Below are positions 1 through 9,533 of a stretch of 38,582 nucleotides of DNA, one piece after another. Origin of the DNA: Bacteroidota bacterium (lineage in GTDB: Bacteria; Bacteroidota; Ignavibacteria; UBA10030; BY39); assembly GCA_030682385.1 (NCBI GenBank), contig JAUXOG010000086.1, positions 1-38,582 on the forward strand. The letters are read 5' to 3'. The notes under the pieces were generated by a model, which had not been told where the DNA came from, did not search any database, and worked only from the letters and a program-made list of their open reading frames with translations. Position 1 is the stretch's first letter; the number at the start of each line of letters is the position of its first letter. The position numbers were made by a program, and so were the translations under genes.

Positions 1-765
1 AAATTCCTGCATTATTCTTGTGGAAACATCGCCGCCGTAAACCCTGCCGGTGAGTTCTCTGAAGTGCAACTCGTTATCCGGATGGTTGCTATCGAGTAAA
101 ATTATTTCCACCCTGCCAACTCTCAAACGCCACGCTTGCAGCTTGACAGTGCTATGCCCAATTGTTACAGATGTTTCGATGGGCGTTCCGTATTCATCTA
201 CTAAAAGCCGTATTGGAACTTCACTGTGATCGACAGGAGGATATTCTTCCTGCTGCCAGCCATCGTCTGAAATTTTTTGTTTGAAATAACCGAGCCGGTA
301 AAACAAGCTAACTCCCACGAAAGATACACCAAGGTCGCTCGCCGATTTGGCAAAGTCGCCGGCTAAAATTCCAAGACCCCCTGAGTAAATCGGTAAACAC
401 TCGTGCAAGCCGAACTCTGCTGAAAAATAAGCAACCGGTTTTTCTAAAAGATGCGGCGCATTCCGGACACACCAGGTGTTAGTGTTGTGAATGTATTCCG
501 AATATTCATCTAATATTTTTTTTACCCGTTCGGCAAAATGCGGATCGCCAAAGCGCGCTCGTAATTCATTATCAGAAACTCGTTTTAAAACTGCTACTGC
601 ACTGTGATTGCTCTGTTCCCAAACAAGGGGAGATAATTCTTGAAACAAAGCTCCGGCTTCAGGGTTCCACGTCCACCATAAATTGTAAGCCAAAGCTTTT
701 AACTGCCTGACAAGTGATTCACGAACCGCAGGAGTAAATTCTTGATTTTTTATTTTTTCTTTCAT
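1..765 (-). CDS. glgP: Alpha-glucan phosphorylase, N-terminal part (cut by window edge)
   Basis: This frame opens with an ATG at 765 on the minus strand and stays open for 255 codons to base 1, so only the N-terminal third is visible. The start reads MKEKIKNQEF, followed by LAYNLWWTWNPEA, the N-terminal DUF3417-type region of the short (archaeal/Thermotoga-type) glycogen phosphorylases of family GT35. Further in come YFSAEFGLHECLPIYSGGLG and LAGDFAKSASDLG, strongly conserved in this family. By family knowledge it releases glucose-1-phosphate from glycogen or maltodextrin in the cytoplasm, using PLP bound in the missing C-terminal half. It is the last visible gene of a minus-strand operon with a hexomutase and enolase, which suits feeding glucose-1-phosphate into glycolysis. 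Only 6 bases separate it from the gene upstream. Confidence 0.93.
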   Translation of the reverse strand, partial: MKEKIKNQEFTPAVRESLVRQLKALAYNLWWTWNPEAGALFQELSPLVWEQSNHSAVAVLKRVSDNELRARFGDPHFAERVKKILDEYSEYIHNTNTWCVRNAPHLLEKPVAYFSAEFGLHECLPIYSGGLGILAGDFAKSASDLGVSFVGVSLFYRLGYFKQKISDDGWQQEEYPPVDHSEVPIRLLVDEYGTPIETSVTIGHSTVKLQAWRLRVGRVEIILLDSNHPDNELHFRELTGRVYGGDVSTRIMQEF

Positions 766-771
766 ATTAAT

Positions 772-2088
772 TTACTTCAGATAATAGAGCAGCGGATTCG
801 GATAAATTAGGCACTCTTCTGCTATGCGTGTACCGTTAATTTTCCCTTCGTCACGAATCTGATACAACCTCGGTACAATCCTATCTCGCAGTTCAATGGG
901 GGTCATTGGATTCAAATAAATTCCGGTTCCACCTTCAAAACCTGCCGGTACATTTATTCGCCACTTGATTAATACATGCCAAGGCATTTTGTAAACAGAA
1001 TCGACAGGTGTGTAGTACCATTCTTCGTTACACGATATACCACTTCCCATAGCAACATGAAACGTATGAACAAGATTACTGAAGCCACGAATTTCTGCGT
1101 CCGTATGTTCGTATGGCCTTCCGGCATGCGATTTTGAATAAATCTCAATCGTAGGAAATCTGTGTCCGATTCCAACAAAAGCGATTGCGTAATCGTTTTC
1201 AGCGATGATTAAGTTAAATCGGGCTGCAAAATTTACGGATAAATCGTTATATACATTCGGGTCTTCGCGCAGCATTTTATTTTGCCGTAGAATCGAAGAA
1301 CCCCACTCGTCTAGCGCTACAAGTTGTTTGTGAAGATGATCCATCGAAGCGCCTGCAGGTCTCAGCCAATTCTGAAATACACTTATGTATCTTGCATACC
1401 GGTTATTGTCAATGATATCTTTCATCGCATCTATTGTGAATTTAAAATATTGATAGTGGTCCTCAGGACTCATCATTCCGGATGAGAAGAATTGCGAGTC
1501 CCATTCGGCATCCGGTTGAAAATGCGACCGTGCAATAACTATCTCGTGCGAACCTCCAAAAAATGCATCTGCCATAGCAAGCTTATCGTATGCGTGCATT
1601 TTTTTAATTTGTTCTTCAGTTTTTCCTGATTGTTTTAATTTGAAATCTAACAAGCCCTCGATATGCATTATACCTTTTGGAGTTGAAAGATATTCGTCGC
1701 GCCATTTTTTTCTTTCTTCCGGAATCCTGTAACTATAGTTTTTCCGCCAATAATCGAGTGTAACTATTTCGAACAAATTTGTGATTCTTCTAAATTCAGC
1801 CGTGGTTTCAGAATATTTTTCTCCAGGTAAATATTTCAAGGTTTTATAACTGTCCTCCACCTTTATTAACCTTGCTTTTTCCGGTGGCGTATCAAAATAT
1901 CTATCCGGACAAAAACTACAGTAATCGCGAAGATTACTTTTTTCCAACGGCTTTGCCGTAGATGGTATCTCGTTGCTAATTGGTTTCGCACTTCTGCCCG
2001 GAACCGCCCAAACTTCAGTTTCCGTAAATGGATTGATCTGTTTTACAGTTCCATCGGGCATTATGTTGTAATATAAATTGTATTGCAT
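772..2088 (-). CDS. GalT-like nucleotidyltransferase (DUF4921-type)
   Basis: This 438-residue protein resembles galactose-1-phosphate uridylyltransferase-like proteins of the HIT superfamily, probably the DUF4921 type. Visible marks are an N-terminal Cys pair (YCSFCPDR, near residue 57) suited to a zinc site, and DHLHKQLVAL near residue 254, an H-x-H-x-Q arrangement matching the GalT catalytic histidine motif (HPHGQ). A second His-rich stretch (YYTPVDSVYKMPWHVLIKW) lies near residue 362. GalT-like enzymes move a nucleotidyl group between a sugar-1-phosphate and a nucleotide sugar, or phosphorolyse ADP-glucose. The exact substrate cannot be read from sequence. It sits 4 bases downstream of a phosphohexomutase and 6 bases upstream of glycogen phosphorylase, so a role in glucose-1-phosphate or ADP-glucose metabolism is likely but inferred. 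Confidence 0.72.
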   Translation of the reverse strand: MQYNLYYNIMPDGTVKQINPFTETEVWAVPGRSAKPISNEIPSTAKPLEKSNLRDYCSFCPDRYFDTPPEKARLIKVEDSYKTLKYLPGEKYSETTAEFRRITNLFEIVTLDYWRKNYSYRIPEERKKWRDEYLSTPKGIMHIEGLLDFKLKQSGKTEEQIKKMHAYDKLAMADAFFGGSHEIVIARSHFQPDAEWDSQFFSSGMMSPEDHYQYFKFTIDAMKDIIDNNRYARYISVFQNWLRPAGASMDHLHKQLVALDEWGSSILRQNKMLREDPNVYNDLSVNFAARFNLIIAENDYAIAFVGIGHRFPTIEIYSKSHAGRPYEHTDAEIRGFSNLVHTFHVAMGSGISCNEEWYYTPVDSVYKMPWHVLIKWRINVPAGFEGGTGIYLNPMTPIELRDRIVPRLYQIRDEGKINGTRIAEECLIYPNPLLYYLK

Positions 2089-2092
2089 AGGT

Positions 2093-3490
2093 TTACTTTC
2101 CCATTGCCCAATTTAACATTTTATCGACTTTCTTGATGTTTTCGGCTTCTGCGTAATATCTGATTAACGGTTCAGTTCCGGAGGGACGCACTAACATCCA
2201 TCCGTTTTCAATATAATACTTAAATCCATCTATAGTTTCAATTCGACGTACCGGAATTCCGGCAACTTCTTTCAGCGAAGGTTTGAACCGCTTCATTATT
2301 TGAATTTTTTCTTTTTGAGTTATATGATGATCAATTCTTTTATAAAATCGTTTTCCGTATTCGGCTTCTAATTCTTTTATCAATTCGCTCAACGATTTTT
2401 TACGTTTGATAATGATTTCGGCTATCAGCAGACCAAGATAAATTCCATCTCGTTCGGGAATATGCCCGTGAACCCCGAGTCCGCCGCTCTCTTCACCACC
2501 GATGATAATTTTTTTCTCGTTCATCAATTGGCATATATATTTGAATCCGACGGGTGTCGTGTGCAATTTGATACCGTATTTTTCACACTGCTGTTCAACG
2601 ATATCGGTAACAGTAAACGAACGCGCAACTTCACCACGCAAACCTTTTTCTTCTACTAAGTATTTCAGGAGAAGCGAGAAAACTCTGTGCGGGTCAACAT
2701 AATTTCCTTTTTCATCAACGATACCAATCCGGTCGGCATCGCCGTCGGTGGCAATACCGAGATCAAATTTTCCAGACTTTACTTTCAGCATCAACTCTTT
2801 TAAATTCGGCTCTATAGGTTCGGGATTCGTTCCTGCGAACGAGGGATTAAACTCGCCGTGGATTTGAACTGCATTTAGAAGAAGTTGGGTCAGCACATCC
2901 ATACCCGCACCATACATTGCATCGTGCATTATTCTGATACCGGAATCTTTAATCATCTTAATATCAAATTTTTTCTTGATATCATCCAAATACATCTTCG
3001 TCATATCTATGTATTCGATTTTTCCTTCTGCAGCCAAAGTGGACAATGATTTTTTAAGAGTGATTTCTTTTTTTGATTGAATAATTTGTGCAAGCTGTTC
3101 TTCAACTTTATCTATTGTTTCAGGGAATGCAGGCCCGCCAAACTCACCTTTTATTTTATAACCGCTGTAGCGTGGCGGATTATGACTTGCGGTGATTACG
3201 ATACCGGCAGCAGCATTTAACTTTTTCGTTAAAAGAGAAATCATCGGTGTTGATGAAATTTTATCCGACAATTTTACCCGAATACCGGAGTTTGCTAAAA
3301 CAACTGCTACCCTCTCGGCAAATTCTTTTCCAAGAAACCGTCCGTCGTATCCAACAACAATACCGTTACCGATTTTTTTATGCCGCTTATAATGCAGCGC
3401 AGTTGCCAGAGTTACTTTTTCTAAATTCTCGAATGTAAAATCCTGTGCAATAACACCGCGCCAGCCATCTGTTCCAAATTTTATCGTCAT
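2093..3490 (-). CDS. Phosphoglucomutase/phosphomannomutase family protein
   Basis: This 465-residue protein has the full alpha-D-phosphohexomutase architecture. The N-terminus FGTDGWRG is followed by the active-site phosphoserine loop TASHNPPRYSGYK near residue 100. The metal-binding loop DGDADRIG lies near residue 245, the sugar-binding loop GGEESGGLG near 335, and the phosphate-binding loop RPSGTEPLIRYY near 440. The family interconverts hexose-1-phosphate and hexose-6-phosphate via a bisphosphate intermediate. Glucose specificity is suggested by the GEESGG loop and by the downstream glycogen phosphorylase, but glucose versus mannose is not decided by sequence alone. It lies 12 bases after the enolase stop and 4 bases before the GalT-like gene, so the four genes are probably one transcript. 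Confidence 0.93.
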   Translation of the reverse strand: MTIKFGTDGWRGVIAQDFTFENLEKVTLATALHYKRHKKIGNGIVVGYDGRFLGKEFAERVAVVLANSGIRVKLSDKISSTPMISLLTKKLNAAAGIVITASHNPPRYSGYKIKGEFGGPAFPETIDKVEEQLAQIIQSKKEITLKKSLSTLAAEGKIEYIDMTKMYLDDIKKKFDIKMIKDSGIRIMHDAMYGAGMDVLTQLLLNAVQIHGEFNPSFAGTNPEPIEPNLKELMLKVKSGKFDLGIATDGDADRIGIVDEKGNYVDPHRVFSLLLKYLVEEKGLRGEVARSFTVTDIVEQQCEKYGIKLHTTPVGFKYICQLMNEKKIIIGGEESGGLGVHGHIPERDGIYLGLLIAEIIIKRKKSLSELIKELEAEYGKRFYKRIDHHITQKEKIQIMKRFKPSLKEVAGIPVRRIETIDGFKYYIENGWMLVRPSGTEPLIRYYAEAENIKKVDKMLNWAMGK

Positions 3491-3502
3491 ACTAATAATA
3501 AT

Positions 3503-4855
<1,353 letters not shown>

Positions 4856-4945
4856 TTAAATTAAAGCAATTTCCTTGATAAATGCAAAAATTTGTATTTT
4901 TCTCTTATTCTATTTAGTTTTACAATAACAAAAAACGAGGGCTTT

Positions 4946-5701
4946 ATGAAATTCTTAAAAATTTTTGGACTTACAATTTTAATAATTGTAGTGTTATTTG
5001 TTGTGGTTTCGTTGTTCCTTCCTTCAAAAGTTATTGTCGAAAGAAATATAGTTATCAATTCAACAGCACCGGTAATCTTCAACCAAATAAATACTTTGAA
5101 GAATTGGGAGAAGTGGTCGCCTTGGCATCAGATCGATTCGAACATGAAATTGACTTATGAAGGTCCTCCCGGTGGTAAGGAGGCAGTTTACAAATGGGAA
5201 AGTACACACCCAAAAGTTGGGAACGGAATTCTGAAAATCACTGAAAGCATTCCATTCGAATTTGTAGTTACATCTATGGACTTTATTGAGAGTGGGGTTG
5301 CAACAGGAAGTTATAAGTTGGAAAAAGTTGTTGACGGAATTAAAGTAACCTGGTCGATGGAAACCGAATTAGGGATGAACCCGTTTGCAAAATATTTTGG
5401 ACTAATGATGGATGCGATGTTATGTCCTGATTTTGAAAAAGGGCTGAACAACATGAAGATATTGTGCGAAAGTTTACCACCTATCATAATCGACACTGAA
5501 ACAATTCCGCCGCAAACAATAATCAGCATACGCGAGACCTGCAAGCCGGCGGAGATATCTCAGAAGCTTGGAGCGATATACCGAGAACTGATGGCGTTCA
5601 TACAAGCGAACGGACTGAAGCAAGCCGGACCTGTTTTAGCAATCTATCACAGCTACTCACCCGACAAAGTTAGCAGTTCAACATCTGTTCCATGCGCATA
5701 A
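4946..5701 (+). CDS. SRPBCC-fold protein with truncated GyrI-like tail
   Basis: This 251-residue protein starts at the ATG at 4946, with GAGG about 6 bases upstream. A TTG at 4892 is open in frame but lacks a ribosome site. Residues 5-27 are one hydrophobic anchor. Residues 30-175 look like an SRPBCC (polyketide cyclase/START-like) domain (PSKVIVERNIVINSTAPVIF, NWEKWSPWHQID). The segment from about 190 (PPQTIISIRETCKPAEISQKLG...GPVLAIYHSYSPD) is the start of a GyrI-like small-molecule-binding domain. The family usually runs on for roughly another 80 residues. Here the sequence switches at about base 5664 into histidine-kinase DNA read out of frame (KVSSSTSVPCA, then stop). I read this as a 3' truncation by deletion. 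Function of the remnant is unknown. Confidence 0.75.
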   Translation: MKFLKIFGLTILIIVVLFVVVSLFLPSKVIVERNIVINSTAPVIFNQINTLKNWEKWSPWHQIDSNMKLTYEGPPGGKEAVYKWESTHPKVGNGILKITESIPFEFVVTSMDFIESGVATGSYKLEKVVDGIKVTWSMETELGMNPFAKYFGLMMDAMLCPDFEKGLNNMKILCESLPPIIIDTETIPPQTIISIRETCKPAEISQKLGAIYRELMAFIQANGLKQAGPVLAIYHSYSPDKVSSSTSVPCA

Positions 5702-6161
5702 GGATGGAGTTCACAACTTCGGTGAGATATTGAAGCAGTCGGTTGCCATGATAAATGAACAAATCGAAGCCCTAAGCCGGATCGCATCGGAGTTTTCCAA
5801 CTTCGCCAGAATGCCAGAGAGAAAACCCACTGCTTGCAATATAGGTGAAGTATTAAAAGAAGCAGTCCAATTGTTCACTAAATACGAAAATGTAGAATTT
5901 ATATTAGAAATAAAGGATAACGAATTAAATATTAACGCCGATAGAGAAGAATTGCGACGGGCATTTATAAACATAATCCGTAATTCTATACAGGCGATGA
6001 ATGAGAGAGGGGCTCTTACAGTTTCCGCAAAAATTATTGATAGAAATGTGCAGTTAGGGACCGTATTTTCGAGCCAAACTTTTCGACAAAAACAGATGGT
6101 ATGGGTAGGGACAACGTTTATGATAACATTACCAACTGTTGCATTTTTCGGGGCAGAATGA
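5667..6161 (+). pseudogene. Remnant of NtrY-like sensor histidine kinase
   Basis: The frame containing 5667 reads KLAVQHLFHAHKDG, then EILKQSVAMINEQIEALSRI and ASEFSNFARMP. In NtrY-type kinases this directly follows the phospho-acceptor HEIKNPLTPM box, which is missing here. The N-box follows (REELRRAFINIIRNSIQAM). After NVQL, near 6058, the frame breaks. The expected F-box DRIFEPNFSTKTDGMG is found at 6059-6106 in another frame, and the original frame then resumes with GTTFMITLP. The kinase therefore has lost its sensor and dimerisation halves, carries a frameshift, and lacks most of the ATP lid and G2 region. There is no start codon with a ribosome site. It overlaps the 3' end of the SRPBCC gene across the deletion joint. 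Confidence 0.85.
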
Positions 6162-6507
6162 CGGTTATCGGATAGTTTCTACGACTCGTAGAGTAAAGGA
6201 TTTACCATCGGAAATGAGCAATTTCCCCTTGGGGATAGTTGTTAAGATTTTTTACCTTGCTAATCAAAAAATAAATTTTTTAAATGAAATAACTTGACTT
6301 TTTAAAAATTAAGTTTTATATTTGTGCTGTCAACACAAAGGTTTTTTGGAGTTTTTTTGTGCGGCGGGTTTGACTGGTATAGAATGGTTCAGATTAGGTA
6401 TTGACTATTTGAATAAATAAACCTAAGATAAAGGATATAAGATAATTCAAATTAATTCACAGATACAGAAAAGCGGAACTGCATGGCGAGGTTTCAATAC
6501 GAAATCG
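6162..6507. other. Non-coding stretch upstream of the recombinase
   Basis: No gene is visible in these 346 bases. The stretch holds one candidate promoter (6294-6324) and an AT-rich leader running to the recombinase. The recombinase frame is open back to 6427, but I see no ATG with a ribosome site in it. A short separate frame starting at the ATG at 6483 runs about 30 codons and resembles nothing I know. Confidence 0.6.
6294..6324 (+). promoter_or_regulatory. Candidate Bacteroidetes-type promoter for the recombinase
   Basis: TTGACT at 6294-6299 is followed after 17 bases by TATATTTG at 6317-6324. This fits the Bacteroidetes -7 consensus TAnnTTTG with a good upstream TTG element. It points at the recombinase, leaving a leader of about 175 bases. 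It could also drive the same-strand cassettes behind it. Confidence 0.6.
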
Positions 6508-7758
6508 TTGGGTTCCAAAGTAGTGGAGTTGGGTTCATCGGACACAGTGTTCAGACTTGGCTTGGAAAAAGATGAAGCTGATGTAAAGATATTTTTAGTC
6601 GATTCTGTCGGAGAGCATTCTACAAAAGTCGAACAGCGGATAGGTGTATCGTTTCGGTATAATGAAGAATACATAAAGGAGGTGAAGAAAAGACCTGGAC
6701 ACAGGTGGCAACCAAATGAAAAGTGTTGGAGCTTCCCCATAGAGGAAGAAACACTTGAGAAGATATTAAAAATATTTGAAGATAAAAAGATAGAAATAGA
6801 CTCAACACTTCAAAAACGTTTCCCAACTATAATAAGATCAACTGAGCTAAAGGACGTTGAAACACCGTCCGACGAAGTTATTGGAGAACTTAAAAAAGAA
6901 TTAAGGCTTCGGAATTATAGTATTAAGACAATCAAAGTATATAAGAGTTGTATAAGGTCGTTTTTGCAATACATACATCCTCGACATCCGAAAAACATTA
7001 CTTCAGATGAAATCAGAACATATCTTCTGCATCTCATCGACAATAAAAGATTTTCATCGGGCACAGTTAATCAGGTTTTCAATGCGTTGCGATTTTTGTT
7101 TGTTGAATTGTACAAGATGCCGTTCGTGATTGGTTCTGTACATCGTCCGATGAAGGAGAAAAAATTACCCGATGTTTTAAATGAAGAAGAGGTTGTAAGG
7201 ATATTCAGGGCGGTACACAATTTAAAACATCAAACTATGTTGATGCTTGCGTATGCAAGCGGTTTACGTGTAAGTGAATTGGTTCGAATAAAAATAGAAG
7301 ATATTGATGGTAACCGCGGACTAATTCATATTCGTAATGCGAAGGGCAAGAAAGATAGGTTCACAGTGTTTCCAGAATCGTTACGAGGACAGTTAATTGC
7401 ATATTGGAAAAAGTATAAGCTTGGAACCAGCGGCTGGCTTTTCCAAGGAGATACAAGCGATAAACATTTGGCAGCGCGCAGTATTCAAGCAGTTTTAGCG
7501 AGAGCCATACAGGCAAGTGGAATTACCAAACATGTTTCAATGCACACCCTGCGTCACTCGTTTGCAACGCACTTATTAGATCACGGAACCGATTTAAGAT
7601 ATATTCAGGAGTTGTTGGGTCACCAGAGTGTTAAGACCACTGAAATCTACACACATGTTAGTCCGAAAGGGCTCGGACGCATCCGTAGTCCGCTTGATTT
7701 CCTGATAACGAAAGACGAACATAAAATACATGATGAAAAGCAAAAATTGCTTAAATAG
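6508..7758 (+). CDS. Tyrosine recombinase (integron-integrase-like) with HARP-like N-terminal domain
   Basis: This is a site-specific recombinase of about 416 residues. Residues about 45-95 (VSFRYNEEYIKEVKKRPGHR, then WQPNEKCWSFP) resemble a small HARP-like module found ahead of some bacterial integrases. Residues 115-210 form the SAM-like core-binding domain (LRLRNYSIKTIKVYKSCIRS). The catalytic domain keeps the whole set: Arg in YASGLRVSE (about 254), Lys in AKGKKDR, HTLRHSF (about 346), LLGHQS, and the Tyr nucleophile in EIYTHV (about 382). The C-terminus GRIRSPLDFL is like IntI (GVRSPLDAL). Between GKKDR and HTLRHSF, however, the roughly 30-residue IntI-specific insertion is absent, which is the Xer-like state. 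The start is uncertain: TTG at 6508 is the nominal choice, and the frame is open to 6427. An attI-like palindrome and cassettes follow directly on the same strand, so I infer it is the array's recombinase. Confidence 0.88.
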   Translation: MGSKVVELGSSDTVFRLGLEKDEADVKIFLVDSVGEHSTKVEQRIGVSFRYNEEYIKEVKKRPGHRWQPNEKCWSFPIEEETLEKILKIFEDKKIEIDSTLQKRFPTIIRSTELKDVETPSDEVIGELKKELRLRNYSIKTIKVYKSCIRSFLQYIHPRHPKNITSDEIRTYLLHLIDNKRFSSGTVNQVFNALRFLFVELYKMPFVIGSVHRPMKEKKLPDVLNEEEVVRIFRAVHNLKHQTMLMLAYASGLRVSELVRIKIEDIDGNRGLIHIRNAKGKKDRFTVFPESLRGQLIAYWKKYKLGTSGWLFQGDTSDKHLAARSIQAVLARAIQASGITKHVSMHTLRHSFATHLLDHGTDLRYIQELLGHQSVKTTEIYTHVSPKGLGRIRSPLDFLITKDEHKIHDEKQKLLK

Positions 7759-7774
7759 GCGAAAATTAAAAACA

Positions 7775-7811
7775 GTAATAACGCAATATTGCGTTATTAC
7801 AGATGTTAGTT
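7775..7811 (+). other. Candidate attI: 26-base perfect palindrome plus GTTAGTT core
   Basis: Sixteen bases after the recombinase stop lies a perfect palindrome (7775-7800), with half-site GTAATAACGCAAT followed by its exact reverse complement. Four bases later comes GTTAGTT (7805-7811), the first core site and the left end of cassette 1. Position and structure suit a recombinase-bound attachment site. It is not followed by a T-run, so a terminator is less likely. Confidence 0.6.
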
Positions 7812-7849
7812 GCAATTGCCCCTTCAATAATTTAATAAGGAGATATCCA

Positions 7850-9115
7850 ATGAATCACATTTCATTCTTTTTTACACTTTTGATGTCATTATCAATTTTT
7901 TTCGGATTTGCTTTTGGACAACAATATGTACCTGATACTAACACTGTTGCTCTTTGGTATTGCGATGAAGTGTACCGTGACTCAGTATATGACGCGAGTG
8001 GTAATGGGAACTTAGGTTTTTCAATCGGAACAACCATTGTTGATGGTAGATTCGGAAAGGCGAGGAGTTTCAATGGAGTGTCGGATAGGGTGACTGTACC
8101 CAGTACACCGATGTTGAATGTTTCTCCCCTATTAACACTTGAGGCATGGATTAAACCAACTGGATTTTCGGTAGGACCCAACACTTTTCTGAGGAAGAAT
8201 GGGCCCAACTCACAAAACGGATACTTGATGCACTTTGGTGACAATGGGACACGATTTGAATTCGGAATCAATACAAAGTGGGGATTGGGAACATCCACGC
8301 CTGTAAATCCATCTTATTTTCTTGATGGTCGATGGCATCATGTCGCTGGCACCTATGATGGATCGATTGCAAGAGTTTATTTCGATGGTGTGTTGGTGGA
8401 TCAAGACGCATTTAATGAAACAATCGGAACAAATTCAACTGATCCTGTCAGCATCGGTGCAAATGACATCTATGGCGAGTATTTCCAAGGATTAATCGAT
8501 GAGGTTCGGATTTCAAACACAGTTCGTCAACCCAACGAATTTAACCTCCAATTACCTCCTAAAAATCTAATAATCACAGCGCAAGGCAAAACTCTCAACT
8601 TAAGTTGGGAAAACGGTGGTGGTGCTGTTGGACTTCTCCAATACAAGATTTACCGTGGGACAGATTCTATAAGCATCACTCTTATCGACTCCACTATATC
8701 GATATCGTATACTGATTCAAATGTCACGTCTGGCACAATATATTTTTATCGTGTGGCGGCGTTAGACTCAACATACTTTGAGGGAGCTAAGAGCTTCGCT
8801 GCTAGTGGTATGACTATCTTTGTCGGCATAGTAGAGGAACAAAACTTACCACGAGAGTATACATTAGAGCAGAACTTTCCGAATCCTTTTAACCCGAGCA
8901 CTACAATAAAATATAGTGTGCCACACACAGCTCACGTAACACTCACTATCTTCAACACACTCGGCCAACGCATCGCAACAGTTATAGACGAAAACAAAGA
9001 AGCCGGCTACTATCAAGCAAACTTGGACGCAACCAACTTATTAAGCGGAATCTACTTCTACCGATTGCAGGCAGGAAAATATTTGGGAACAAAGAAACTT
9101 CTTTTACTCAAATGA
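7850..9115 (+). CDS. Cassette 1: secreted LamG/fibronectin-III protein with T9SS tail
   Basis: This 421-residue protein starts at the ATG at 7850, preceded by AAGGAGAT. It has a signal peptide (MNHISFFFTLLMSLSIFFGF, then AFGQ). A LamG/concanavalin-A-like domain follows at about 30-235 (KARSFNGVSDRVTVPS, LEAWIKPTGF, DGRWHHVAGTYDG, GLIDEVRISN). Next is a fibronectin type III domain at about 240-325 (LNLSWENGGG, YKIYRG). The type IX secretion sorting tail is at about 335-421 (LEQNFPNPFNPSTTIKYSVP ending KKLLLLK). By family knowledge it is exported across the outer membrane by T9SS and attached to the surface or released. LamG domains often bind glycans, but the ligand is unknown. It is the only gene of cassette 1, and its stop lies 2 bases before the cassette-end complementary sequence. 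Confidence 0.9.
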   Translation: MNHISFFFTLLMSLSIFFGFAFGQQYVPDTNTVALWYCDEVYRDSVYDASGNGNLGFSIGTTIVDGRFGKARSFNGVSDRVTVPSTPMLNVSPLLTLEAWIKPTGFSVGPNTFLRKNGPNSQNGYLMHFGDNGTRFEFGINTKWGLGTSTPVNPSYFLDGRWHHVAGTYDGSIARVYFDGVLVDQDAFNETIGTNSTDPVSIGANDIYGEYFQGLIDEVRISNTVRQPNEFNLQLPPKNLIITAQGKTLNLSWENGGGAVGLLQYKIYRGTDSISITLIDSTISISYTDSNVTSGTIYFYRVAALDSTYFEGAKSFAASGMTIFVGIVEEQNLPREYTLEQNFPNPFNPSTTIKYSVPHTAHVTLTIFNTLGQRIATVIDENKEAGYYQANLDATNLLSGIYFYRLQAGKYLGTKKLLLLK

Positions 9116-9127
9116 ACGGGCAACTGC

Positions 9128-9263
9128 AACTAACAAGCGTGTTTACGATGCTCACGTTATTGAAAGAGAAATTATGGTGTTCGCTCCATGCCATTTGCCG
9201 CAAAAGAAAATGAGTTTGTTGATAGGCGGCAAACGGCATGGCGTAAACACTTGGACGTTATAC
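9128..9263 (+). other. attC1-like recombination site
   Basis: The site runs from AACTAAC (9128-9134) to GTTATAC (9257-9263). The inner arms pair as AAGCGTGTTTACG against CGTAAACACTT with one extrahelical base, as expected for L''/L' boxes. The central stem pairs 9186-9201 with 9226-9241 at 15 of 16 bases. Confidence 0.82.
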
Positions 9264-9293
9264 GCCATTGGCACAAAACGAAAGGAGAAACAA

Positions 9294-9533
9294 ATGAACA
9301 ACCCAGCAAAACGAGTTCGCCAGTTACTCGACATTTTACAAAAATATACTGACGAGGTTGAATCATCCCTTGATGATAACGAGAAAAAGACTTACGAGGA
9401 ATTGTTGAGACAACGGAGATCAGATATTCAAATCTACACAAGAAGGCTCGATACAGCACAAGCCCAGGGAGATTCTGGTCTTGCCGAAATTACTAAGATT
9501 CACTCGGAACTCCTAAATAGATATTTCAGCTAA
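9294..9533 (+). CDS. Cassette 2, gene 1: small coiled-coil-like protein
   Basis: This 79-residue protein starts at the ATG at 9294, with AAAGGAG about 8 bases upstream. Extending it back to 9174 would run into the attC1 hairpin and is not credible. It is charged and helical (LLDILQKYTDEVESSLDDNE, KKTYEELLRQRR), without signal peptide, membrane segment or cysteine, so it is probably a cytoplasmic helical protein. I do not recognise the family. It is the first of five genes in the cassette, and the next gene begins at the base after its stop. Confidence 0.6.
   Translation: MNNPAKRVRQLLDILQKYTDEVESSLDDNEKKTYEELLRQRRSDIQIYTRRLDTAQAQGDSGLAEITKIHSELLNRYFS

Noticed and set aside
7775-7800. Palindrome after the recombinase as a rho-independent terminator
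   Set aside because: The arms are AT-rich and no T-run follows. Its place four bases before the first core fits an attachment site better.
9174-9293. N-terminal extension of the first cassette 2 protein
   Set aside because: The extension is translated attC1 hairpin. The ATG at 9294 has a good AAAGGAG ribosome site.
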